This document shows, piece by piece, positions 35,504 through 45,352 of a stretch of DNA of 64,000 nt. Positions within the stretch are counted from its first letter, which is position 1. Every line of letters starts with the position of its first letter. A model generated the notes under the pieces. It ran no database searches and had not been told where the DNA came from. It saw only the letters and a list, made by a program, of their open reading frames with translations. Position numbers and translations under genes: made by a program. Origin of the DNA: Strongylocentrotus purpuratus (taxonomy: Eukaryota; Echinodermata; Echinoidea; Camarodonta; Strongylocentrotidae); contig NW_022145599.1 of NCBI RefSeq assembly GCF_000002235.5, positions 26,310,879-26,374,878 of the forward strand, given 5' to 3'.

Positions 35504-37790
35504 AATTTGCAATTTTCTATAATGAAAATATTAGACTATATCAATTATCACTGCACTGTACTTCTATGTGGTACCCTCTGAGTATGATTCGATAGATCTT
35601 GTGGCTTTTCATTTCGCTATTATTTCCATCATGCTACAATGTAGCTGTTGAAAGTTTGTTTGCAGCTCAACAAGATTTAGATCTGTCTATCACAAGCTAG
35701 TCAACAAATAGATTGGATTACTTTGCTATATCTAGGCATATTGCTCGTTGTCTAATTCCCAAATCCATGTCAAAGGAAGAAAGGATTTGCAGGAGAGTCT
35801 TAAGTGCCTAAGTACAACTTATTCCAACTTCCTTTTGAAAAATGTTGTTTTGCGCTTTCGGAAGACCTGTCAAAAGTAGCAGCAAGCTTGTTTTTTCCTC
35901 TAAGAACCTAGCAGAATAATAAGCTGGTTTGGCCATGATGAAGATTTTGAGGGTTTCGAGGATTGTTTTATTAACTTTATTATGTCTGTTTCTCTATACT
36001 CATTTCCTCCTCAAATTCTCTAACTCTTTCATATATCCCTCAACCCTCTTTCTTTATTTCTCCTTTCCGTCTTTTTTTTTGTTTGGTCTAGCCTAACTTT
36101 AATTCTCTTATCTACCTTCTCACAACCTCGCACAGATGAGGATTGCATAACAAAGACATCTTTTTTTGTATAAACCTAGCTATATATAAAGATGATACAA
36201 ATTTTTGTAATAATTTGATATGTATTCATTCAAAATCAAATAGATTAGCTTATGGAACGCAAACTATTCAGAACCTTTGAAATATTCAACTATGCAACCT
36301 CCCACAAAATAAGAGAAGAGAAATAAGCCTTTTCATATTTTTATCAAATTTTGTGATTCTGAACATTGTAGTAAACCAAGAAAGCCACAGTCTGAAGAGC
36401 TCCATTTATCTCTAGTGATAGGTGCAGATATTATTGCAGATGTCATTTTGTTTAGACAGTTTGTACCACTGGATTGGGAAGGATGATTCACTGTACATGT
36501 ACCTGTCTTGTCCGTCAGAAACGAGGCAAATTTTTTGACGCATTTCATGGCTCACCTTGATATGACCTTCATCTTTGATGGACATGGACCAACATGTATT
36601 GATATGGGGCGACTAAATTATCTTGAGCAGTCTTATGATATTCTGGCCAGTGGCCAACTAAACCGTCATTCTCCAAAAATATTTTGATGTAATGTGCTAT
36701 ATTTTACTTGGCCCGAACGGCCCCAAATTAGGCAAGCATAAAACATGATGAATGTGAAGTAATAGCAGTCGAAATAATCTACAGAAAGATGTTGCAAACT
36801 TTGATTCTGTTCTCAAAATATAAGCCACCCCCCCCCCCCCCTCCCCCCATCAGCATTTATTTCAAAGTGTGTTAATAATTCAAATCTTAATTCATGCTTA
36901 TCACATTTGCTCCTAGCCCAAAAAATGTCACTATTTTTGTCCTTTTTCAATAAAGTCCTGATCAGGCAATTTGACACTACCTCTAATTTTATCTCAAATA
37001 CAACTGTTTATGAAAAGATATGTAAAGAATATCAGTGACCAAACCTAAAAATATCTTTATCCCCTCCCCCCCCCCCCTAAAAAAAAATAATAATAATGAT
37101 GAATAGGTCATTATTTCAACCTTTTTTGGTTCTCGACAAACAAACGATATATCCTCTGTTTGGAGCCAGAAGGGCATTAACCTATAATGTAAAATAATGC
37201 GACCTATATACATGTGATACCCATCTAGCTCTCGATGGACAACATTAAAGTTGCAAACTGGTGATCCTGCATTTTCAGTAATTAAACCAAGTGTAAATTA
37301 ATCTCAAGTTTAAGATGACCTTGCTGTTTAAGAGAGGAAGTGAGGTGGACAGATATTCACTCAATATCTGGTCATCAATTTTATTCAAAGTCCACAGCAA
37401 AATATGTTTTCTCAAGTTAAAAAACTTCTCACTGAATCAGAATGCTTTTTAAAAACGATAAGAAATATAAAAATTATTTTGAGAGATTCTTTTCTTTTTT
37501 AGTATAACATGATATGGAGTGACCAATATTACCTCTCAAATAATACGAATCAAATAGGTTACTACAGTATTCACTGGGCTATGGGTTTGCCAAGAATGAG
37601 CTTTTGTGTTGTCTGCCGCTCATCATTTTGAAGGGCTCCCTCTCAAGGGCAGAGATGAATAACTCCAGGACATATAGTACATGGAGAGTTGGATTTAAAA
37701 ATGTTAGGTTGTTACATGTATGTTAAGTTGTAGATAAAATGTTGATAAATTTTGAAGCAGTAACTATAAGTAGTTCAGTTCATAGACAGG
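35504..37790. other. non-coding with C-runs and a short palindrome
   Basis: C-runs at about 36828-36842 and 37063-37078. At 37119-37182, a TTGGTTCTCGACAAACAAAC / TGTTTGGAGCCAGAAGGGC pair resembles the CCCTTCTGGCTCT foldback family. No gene seen. Confidence 0.45.
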
Positions 37791-37794
37791 CATA

Positions 37795-37913
37795 ATAATA
37801 GACAGAGAGATTGATGGATGGATAGATTGATAGATAAATACTATAGATAGGTAGGTAGGTTAGTTGACAGACAGACAGACAGACTATTTTTTTTTCCTCA
37901 TACAACTGTACAC

Positions 37914-37965
<52 letters not shown>

Positions 37966-38040
37966 ACTCTCTTTCTCTTTCTCTCTCTCCTCTCTTTCTC
38001 TCCTCTCTCTATATATAAACTCTCTTTCTCTCACTCTTTC

Positions 38041-38102
<62 letters not shown>
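37795..38102. repeat. compound microsatellite: (GATA/GACA)-like then (CT)n
   Basis: Tetranucleotide units of GATA, GATG, TAGG and GACA type (37795-37885), then a T-run, then (TC)n at about 37915-38102 with brief interruptions, including TATATATAAA at about 38011. Confidence 0.95.
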
Positions 38103-38106
<4 letters not shown>

Positions 38107-38200
38107 CTATCCTTTCCTCCTTCCTCCTTCCCCTCTCCCCCTTTCACTATCCTTTTATATTGTGAAAAACATTCTTCTAATTCAATAGATCTATCATCTG

Positions 38201-38320
38201 TTGTATTATGTATGTATTTTGTTGATTTTCTTGAATTGGCTTGAATTGTTTTTGCATTTTGTTGATTTCCTTGAATTAGGTTGTGTTATTTATGTATTTT
38301 CTTGATTTTCTTGAATTGTA
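38201..38320. repeat. three-unit tandem repeat, ~40 bp
   Basis: Units of the form TTGT-TTAT-TATTTT-TTGATTTTCTTGAATT recur at about 38201, 38245 and 38281. Confidence 0.75.
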
Positions 38321-39542
38321 GAATTGTCTCCCATTCAAATATTCACCTGCTCCTGTCTCTACCCTAATACCCCCTCCCTCCCCCTACCCCCCTCACCCCA
38401 CCCCACTCTTTAGCTTCAAACCTCATCTTACTTTGACACCTACACATACTTCCTTGTCGTTAGCAAAAGCAGTTCCTTGAAGACGACAATGAGCCTCAGA
38501 GACTTTCAACTGTTTCTTAATCACTTGTGAATCTCGGTCATTCAAATTGTCTGCCTGCGAGACAATAGACAAGGATATACATACACCCAAGCTACAGGTT
38601 ACTCTGTATGTGAGATATTCTTGGGAAGATTCTTGAGTTTAAACCAACTACCAATGTAGTACAAACCCTTTCACACTCAAGGAAAAAATTGTGTATAGAA
38701 CATTTTATAAAGAAAAAAAATGACATCTTTAAAAGCAGAAGAAGATTCTACGACACTGGATTAATGGTGTGTAATAACGTGATTAAAAGAAGGCATCTTT
38801 TAGATGGATATTGCTTATCGTCGACAATTTTCAGTTTACTTCTACACAGCATTTAAACAGCAAGTCATCCAACTGGTTCTTACTACATCTGATGAGAGTC
38901 GGAAGGAAGTTAACCCATCTAGTCTTACAATTCTTTGCAGCTTTCTTATAAACAGATATAGTTTTACATGATTGAGGAAAGAAAAACGAAACGTACATTT
39001 TATTTTGTTTGAAAACGAACAAGCATTTCCTTCATATTTAATTTCATGACGTTATTATCCTGAAATCATTGAAATATGATACTGAAACTTTATTTCCTTT
39101 TCTGAAATATGTGTACGTCACTAAAGTGCTGCTTATAGATTCCGATTTCATGCCTCCATACGTTGTCTAGTATTAGGATTAGCAGTTTTGGCATATAAAC
39201 AGTCAAAGAATAAATCTTCTCAATAGCGCTTGGTTTTAGAATATACGGATTGAATTATCCCAAATTAGATTAATTTTTTTTTTTAAATCATAAAGTTACA
39301 CACCTTTTGGATAAAGTTTCACTCAATTGGGGTGTCGCTTGTAAAGCTTATATCACATACTGCCAGTAAAATTGTGATACCATATAGGATAAATCAGTGA
39401 TCAGAAAATATAAAAATAAAGACGTTAATTAAACCATTTTAACTTCTGAACCATCATGTGATGTTTACATATATATTACTTGGGATTTGGGAAGTTAAGC
39501 TTGTTTGAAGATTAAATTTCTTTAATATAATAACAATTTTTA
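38321..39542. other. non-coding, nothing recognised
   Basis: No exon or repeat family identified. Confidence 0.45.
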
Positions 39543-39725
39543 AGTGCCATTTTAAGCACCCTAGAGGCATATCACATTCAGCCTTTGTATTGACTTTTGT
39601 CTGACTAGCCATATAGTTGAAGTGCCATGTTAGACGCCCAGGAGGCATATATCGCATTCAGCCTTTTTAACAAATAATATCAAAGGCTGTAACTATTGAC
39701 TTTTATGTCTGACTAGTCATAAAGC
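39543..39725. repeat. two-unit tandem duplication, ~81 bp
   Basis: AAGTGCCAT-TTA-(A/G)C-CCC-GAGGCATAT then CATTCAGCCTTT occurs at about 39543 and again at about 39622. GACTTTTGTCTGACTAGCCATA is echoed by GACTTTTATGTCTGACTAGTC (with shared cores of 12-13 bases). Confidence 0.75.
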
Positions 39726-40256
39726 TAATTACATGAGGGTCAGATCTTTTTATATAACTTTCAAGTGCAAGATATATGATCATATTTCTATTTCACTCAT
39801 GTAAATCTTGGCAACTTGAATTCTAACCAAGGATATCCTACAGAAACAAAAAAAATTTGCAAATGATAAAAATAGCAAAGTATTAAAATGGCTGGTATTG
39901 ATTATTTCTCAATGCTATTTTAAGGATCAAAGCCCTGTCACTTAGCTAATTAACCTCGCAGTATGATATTACCTGACATATCAACGTCAGGATCGCAAAG
40001 AAACCAACTCAAGGGAAGGTCAGTAGCCTATCGTATTGCCCAACTTAACGACTATTAACGTCTTTTGATTACTTAACGTGTCATTGTCGGCGTCAACACA
40101 TTTCAAAAGATAATGGACAGGGCTATTGAAATTGCCTTGAATTGATTTCTTTAAAGTCTTTGCAACAATTTTCCTCTTGCCATAGCTTTTTGCTGCCTTG
40201 TCAAGACTTTATCATCTGTTTAGATTCATAAGGGCATTAGAAAGTTTTTTTTTTTG

Positions 40257-40492
40257 GGCATGATGGCTCAGTGGTTAGAGCACCCGCCTCATGAACGGGA
40301 GGTTGTGGGTTCGAACCCCGGCCGAGTCATACCAAAGACTTATAACAATGGGACCTTCTGCCTTCTAGCTAGGCACTCAGCATATTAGATTGGAGAAGGG
40401 TAGTAATAACATATTATGTCATGCAGGGCCTGCTGGAAGAGTAGTTTCATAACTGAAGTGGCTACCCTGGGTAAATAAAACGTTATTATTTT
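40257..40492 (+). mobile_element. tRNA-derived SINE with tRNA-Met-like head
   Basis: The first ~75 bp can be laid out as a tRNA: acceptor GGCATGA, TGGCTCAGTGGTTAGAGCA as A-box region, a CAT anticodon in CTCATGA, and the B box GGTTCGAACCC. The 3' acceptor strand TCATACC pairs at 6 of 7 positions but sits about 5 nt too far away, so this is not a functional tRNA. The tail is TACCCTGGGTAAATAAAACG plus a TTATT repeat, as in the SINE at 16005. Confidence 0.8.
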
Positions 40493-40922
40493 TGTTAAAG
40501 TTAAAAGTATACAAGTTAATATTCTACTGGCTTCTAGCAGACAATGATTCCTTATAATATATGATAATTAGCAAGAATTGAGTTTAAAATATACTTAACT
40601 GATAACTAACTTAATCTCCATAATTTTTGCCTAGTATTATTTCCTGGGAAATCATTCAAATTGATCTATTTAGGACATGAAATCAATAAGTTATCTCTTA
40701 TATTTAAAAAAAAGCTGAGATAAGCACTATCAATCACTCTCTTTGTATCACGTTTCAGGATGTACACTTTATGACGATAGTCGATTGACATACGGTAGTT
40801 GATTGATATGCTGAAATGTCATATGCAGAATTTAGAAACACATACACCATACCCACCTACCCGCATTAAGTTAGACATCACACAAGCATATATACAAGGC
40901 CGCTCAGGGTTAACATATATAT

Positions 40923-41242
40923 GGGGGGGGGGGGGTGTTTCACAAAGATCCCAAGTTGAACTTATCTCTCAGTTGGACTTACTAGTTATGGAAAGCCGTC
41001 AGCATCTTTGAAAATATTTTGTAAAAGTTATTTTAACAGGCATAAAATGTAAATTCAAATCATTCATATTTTCTATTATCGATGAGATTTCATGTTCTTG
41101 ATGAGGAATTTATGAAAATTCAAAAATAATTTTAATTTTTGCTTTTGAATATATTTCATTTTAAGGCTACAAATGGCTCTCCATAATATTTAAGTCCAAG
41201 TTAGAGTTAGGTTTGACTTACGATCTTTGTGAAACACCCCCC
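40923..41242. mobile_element. family C element, copy 2
   Basis: GGGGGTGTTTCACAAAGATC on the left and GATCTTTGTGAAACACCCCC on the right are exact reverse complements over 19-20 bp. The sub-terminal AAGTTGAACTTA also pairs with TAGGTTTGACTT-type sequence. About 320 bp and the best preserved member of its family here. Confidence 0.92.
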
Positions 41243-42055
41243 TGAAGATACTTTTGCAAAGTCATGACGCTTTGTTCAATCTAACTTTATGATGCGTTTG
41301 ATAGCTTCTTATCAAGATGTTATATGGAAACCCTTGACCTAAGGTAAGATAATCTATTGGCAATGACTTTATTGGCATATATTTAGGAGCCATAAAGTAT
41401 ACCTTATAGGCAAAGAAGTAGTGAAAATGGACTTTGGGGTTATTTCATATCATTTAAATGGGATTGCCTGGCCCATTTAGCAATGACATTTGTATGGTTT
41501 GTTGTCTATGTCTTTGCTGTCATTCTCAACCTTTCATTTTTTTTTTTTTTGTTCAGTTGTTTGTGTGCATGTTCTTTTAATATGTAATAAAATAAGGAAA
41601 TATTTGAGAAGGAAGAGTAGGTACACCCCCCCCCCCCAATAAGTAAAAGTGTGTGCGTGTGAGCATTGTTCCAACCTTCACATACAAAAAGATATTGTTC
41701 ATTATTTTTTTGCTCAATATATTTTTTTCCCCATAAATGTGGCAATTAAATGATAAGTAATTGTAACTGATAATTCATCTCTAATATTTATTCTCAGTCA
41801 TAAGCATGATAAGAAAGAGATGGAAAATTTAAAATTGCAAGATGACAAAATATGAAAGAAAGTACATGTAGACAGCGCTGGAATATGTGTTCAATATTGA
41901 CTCTAATTCAGGAAAATTTGTAATTTGAAGGGTGAAAGCAGGGTACAAGGGATTAGAGTGGGGGAAGGGAGGGTGAAGGGAGGGTGATGGAGGGGGAGAC
42001 TGATATTCCTTACAAATTCTCAAAGATTTCAAACTTGACCCTCCTTGGAACAATT
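41243..42055. other. non-coding, nothing recognised
   Basis: T-run at about 41540, C-run at about 41626-41637 and a G/A-rich patch at 41930-41998. No gene. Confidence 0.45.
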
Positions 42056-42205
42056 TCTGGTTGTCATTAAACTTGTTTGCACTAACACGTTGCAGTGATT
42101 GTTATTAGCAATCATAATCATAGTGGTTGATTGGCTGTAAGAAAAAAATGTGTTATAGAATTGGGATAGTTTTTATCGATAACGTGTTTTATGAAATAGA
42201 GTCCT
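42056..42205. mobile_element. family B-like element, copy 4 (diverged)
   Basis: TTGTCATTAAACTTGTTTGC on the left and AACGTGTTTTATGAAATAGA on the right are weakly complementary. The order of blocks (ATTGGCTGTAAG, TTATAGAATT, GTTTTATGAAAT) follows the family. Confidence 0.55.
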
Positions 42206-42296
42206 GGCCCCATATTCATCAAACCTTACTAGTTGTCAAGTAACTGTGTACTATAGCCTCTGTAAGTAGTTGGCAACTAGTTCATGAATATGGGCT
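42206..42296. mobile_element. 91 bp foldback element
   Basis: GGCCCCATATTCATCAAAC on the left pairs with GTTCATGAATATGGGC on the right, and the interior AGTTGTCAAGTAACT echoes AGTTGGCAACTAG. It abuts the preceding family B-like element with no spacer. Confidence 0.8.
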
Positions 42297-42387
42297 TTGG
42301 TGTAGAGTTGTGAACCTTATGATCATAGTATTATCAGGACCAACACAAAGATACAAAATGAGAAGGGAAAAAAAAGAAAGATCAAAG

Positions 42388-42600
42388 GACAGTATTTGAC
42401 AGCTGACACAATTTGACATGACTTACTACCTCAAAAGTTACAGTCTTTATAAAGGGGATGCAGGATTGCAGGGACAGTTTTTAACAGCTGACACAATTTG
42501 ACATAACTTACTACCTCAAAAGTTACAGTCTTTGTTGAGGATGCAGGGACAATATTTAACAGCTGACATTATTTGCAACAACTCACTTTCTGATAATTGG
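42388..42600. repeat. tandem repeat, 75-84 bp, 2.5 units
   Basis: Units start at 42388, 42472 and 42547 with GGACA-TTT-ACAGCTGACA. The first two share TTACTACCTCAAAAGTTACA. The third breaks off after about 50 bp. Confidence 0.85.
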
Positions 42601-43462
42601 GGACATCCCCTTTTCATCAGACAACCTGAAGGCCAATAGCCATCGGTCCTAGCGCAGCGTTATCATGACAGTTCTCTTCCGGAGATGCTAAACATGATGA
42701 CATAGAGGGGGGGGGGGTTCCCTGTGCCCCTTATTTACCTCCTCCTTTAGACAGAGGGGTACAGAGTCGACCCCCTCATTTACACCTCTGAGGCACTAAA
42801 AACGGGAATAGTGAGAAGGGGACAAGTGGGATTTATTTTTCCCACTGTGCCCCCTCCCCTTTTCGATGTCCTTTGATTAAACTTTATAAGAGTAGTTTAA
42901 AAGAGAAAGAGATTTGTTTTTATAAAAATACTCTCTTTACTCCGTGGGGTTCATTTGTCCTCTTCAGCTTTGCAGATTCTTGCAGACGGTGATCTAAAAT
43001 TGTGTTAATTGCTGCATGAGGCAGTGTGCATGTCTAGTTATGCAGAAGGTTTCACAAAGGTTTTGAAAAAGAAAAAAAAACATATTTAGTGTATTATGAA
43101 TATTGTGTGCTTTTCTATTTCTAGAAATGTTGAAACTTATTTCAAGTGATTTTTCTTTTGGCAGAAACATTCCCCTGTCGATTAATTTCGCGGTTATCGC
43201 GCTGCCAAGAAACGTTTGGAACTGATTTTTTTTTTTTTGTCATTTCATTTTAGGCATTGCGTTGTAGCTCAAAATAGCGAGACATTTCGCCAAAAGGAAA
43301 CTCTGTGACGCGAGCATCGATTCGGCTCCCCCTGTGCCTTGACTCATGGCAGGAAGGTTCATGCACGTACCCATACTGCTTGTCACATGGGGGATAAAAA
43401 GTAGGGGGAGGGGGGAAGTGCTCAAAGTCCTGACACTAAAAGTTTGTTCCCCTTAATACTTT

Positions 43463-43520
43463 CACGTGACTCTGGCAGCGGGACGTTTATAAGGCTGTGA
43501 CTAAAAAGTTAGTGATTCAT
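43463..43520 (+). promoter_or_regulatory. candidate TATA/Inr core promoter for second Kir gene
   Basis: CACGTG E-box at 43463-43468, TTTATAAG at 43486-43493, and an initiator-like TTCATTC with its A at 43519, 33 bp after the TATA start. The spacing is right for a TATA promoter. It lies about 1.85 kb before the Kir start codon. It would require a spliced or long 5' UTR; pattern evidence only. Confidence 0.35.
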
Positions 43521-44259
43521 TCGAGCCTTTTACTCACTCTTTGGTGCAGCTAGGCAGTTTGGAGTTGTTACTCCATATCATCGAGAATTTGTGATTTACC
43601 ATAAACTGTATATTCAAGAACTTATCGACGAGGGAATTTCACCTAAGTTCTTCATCATATTTATAAAATCAGCTTTTGTTGGATCTTCTGCCTTTTGTGA
43701 AGACTATTGTCAATGGACTATAAAGCGTTCGGGTCATTTGGTCCACTGGGAATTCAAAATATTATCATCTATTGTATTTTCCAGTGAACTGGGGGTAAAA
43801 TTATCCACCTATAACCAGCGTCCATCGGTGCGTGACTTCACAACAAAGCAAATTTTCATTTTTAACCCGCTATATTTTTGGCTCATTCTTTGTAAGGGCC
43901 GATGAGTATACAACAGTGAGGTCTGCGTTGCAGCTGCTGAATTGCATTAACCATTATTTTAAAAGTTGGCGGTGTATCGCCATAGTAATTGGGCAGCAGA
44001 GCACTTTGGGCTTATTTCCCCAAAAGACACAAAAGCGACTGGAGTACAGTTGTTACGGGACTACATTACAGTGATATGATTGTTAATTGTGCAACTTGGC
44101 ATATTGGCAATAGTGTGGATTGCCTGAGCCAAGTTTATGTTTTGATACATGACTGAACTTTTTTAAAGCGCCATTTTCAAGAAGAGCCTTTAACATTTAA
44201 AAAGAAAGCCCTCCCATTGTTTTGTGTACAAACAAACTACCATAAAAGGTGTCATTTTG

Positions 44260-44569
44260 AATAGGCCAGTTTCGTAATGTAACCAAATTTAATGCATACG
44301 TCTTTGTGAAGTGCCTCAATACAAATTATTTCATTCACCTGATAGGAATAATAGTATTTCAATAGTCAGAATGCAACGGCATATATTAAGTGTTGCTAGG
44401 TAGGTCAAGCCATAATGTTTGTCCAACCTGGCAACAACTAATGTATGCAGTTCGGATTCTGTCTATTGAAATACTATTATTCTTACCAGGTGAATAAAAT
44501 AATTTGTATTGAGACACTCTACAAAGACTTATGCATTAAATTTGGTTACATTACGAAAATGGCCTATTG
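44260..44569. repeat. long inverted repeat (foldback), arms ~106 bp
   Basis: The left arm (44260-44365) and right arm (44463-44569) are near-perfect reverse complements, for example AATAGTATTTCAATAG against CTATTGAAATACTATT and CATTCACCTGATAGGAATAA against TTATTCTTACCAGGTGAATA. The spacer is about 97 bp. Probably a MITE. If transcribed with the Kir gene it would form a long dsRNA hairpin. Confidence 0.9.
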
Positions 44570-44936
44570 AGAAGGATATTAGCGAGGATTAGCGAATGAA
44601 GTGACTTCTTTTTCAGTTGAGGATTTGATGTGAGAACAAAAGTTGTAGTGCATTGAACCTGAATTTTAAATAAATCTTGTGTTGATTAGGATGTAAAGAA
44701 CATTCTTGGCTGCATTCTTTGTGGAATCTACCAGCAGGTGAAGACATTCCATTCATTCCTCCATGACTGTTACATGCAAATGAGCACCTCTCCAAGGACA
44801 TAGTCAACAGGTGTTATATGTCTGTCAGTCAGTCTGCATTGCTCACACACACACAGACAGGCAGTCACACTTGGAGAATCATCGAGAGCGGAAATCAAAT
44901 AGAAATTTGTATTCTTCTGGGGAACCACTTCCTACG

Positions 44937-44945
44937 CATATAAAC
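44937..44945 (+). promoter_or_regulatory. weak TATA-box candidate
   Basis: CATATAAAC within CCTACGCATATAAACCCCTG, about 410 bp before the second Kir ATG. One of three TATA-like sequences in this flank; there is nothing to prefer it on. Confidence 0.2.
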
Positions 44946-45210
44946 CCCTGCTTTGATTGACCTCTTGCACCCCAAAAAGTTAGGACTGGAATTGCTACTT
45001 CCATGTTTAGGGGAAAATTGACTTTTTTCAAGAGTAGTGAGTGAGAACCCACTTGTATGAACTTTGCTCTTTAATTTGGGGGGAGTACTGTGGGGAGCTC
45101 TGTCTGTATGTTGTTAGCTGTGTTTGTACTCTGCTTAGAGCCTGCGTTCTGATTGGTTGAAACTAGTAGCTTGTGGTAATCTGAAACCAGTGTTTTCTTG
45201 AACTAGCTGG

Positions 45211-45246
45211 TGGTTTTCAGGCGCACATACATAGCGTATATATACA
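45211..45246 (+). promoter_or_regulatory. TATA-like sequence or splice acceptor before second Kir CDS
   Basis: TATATATA at 45237-45244 lies about 110 bp before the ATG and could be a proximal TATA box. Just upstream, GGTGGTTTTCAG ending at 45220 could instead be a splice acceptor, which would start the coding exon at 45221, 132 bp before the ATG. That is close to the 112 bp seen in the first Kir gene. The two readings are mutually exclusive. Confidence 0.35.
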
Positions 45247-45352
45247 CACAGCAATCTTTTGTGTACACTGTGACCCTCCTGCTCCCTGCTCTTTGCTCCA
45301 TAAAGTTTATCTGTGAGTCAAGCGCAGGGTAGTTGATAGTGCACTCACAGAC

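Noticed and set aside
40257..40330. Functional tRNA-Met gene
   Set aside because: The acceptor strands pair only if about five extra bases are looped out, the anticodon stem has a mismatch, and a SINE body and tail follow directly.
43591..44074. Overlapping frames of 104 and 80 codons upstream of the second Kir gene
   Set aside because: No recognised domain and no initiation support; more likely 5' UTR, intron or flank.
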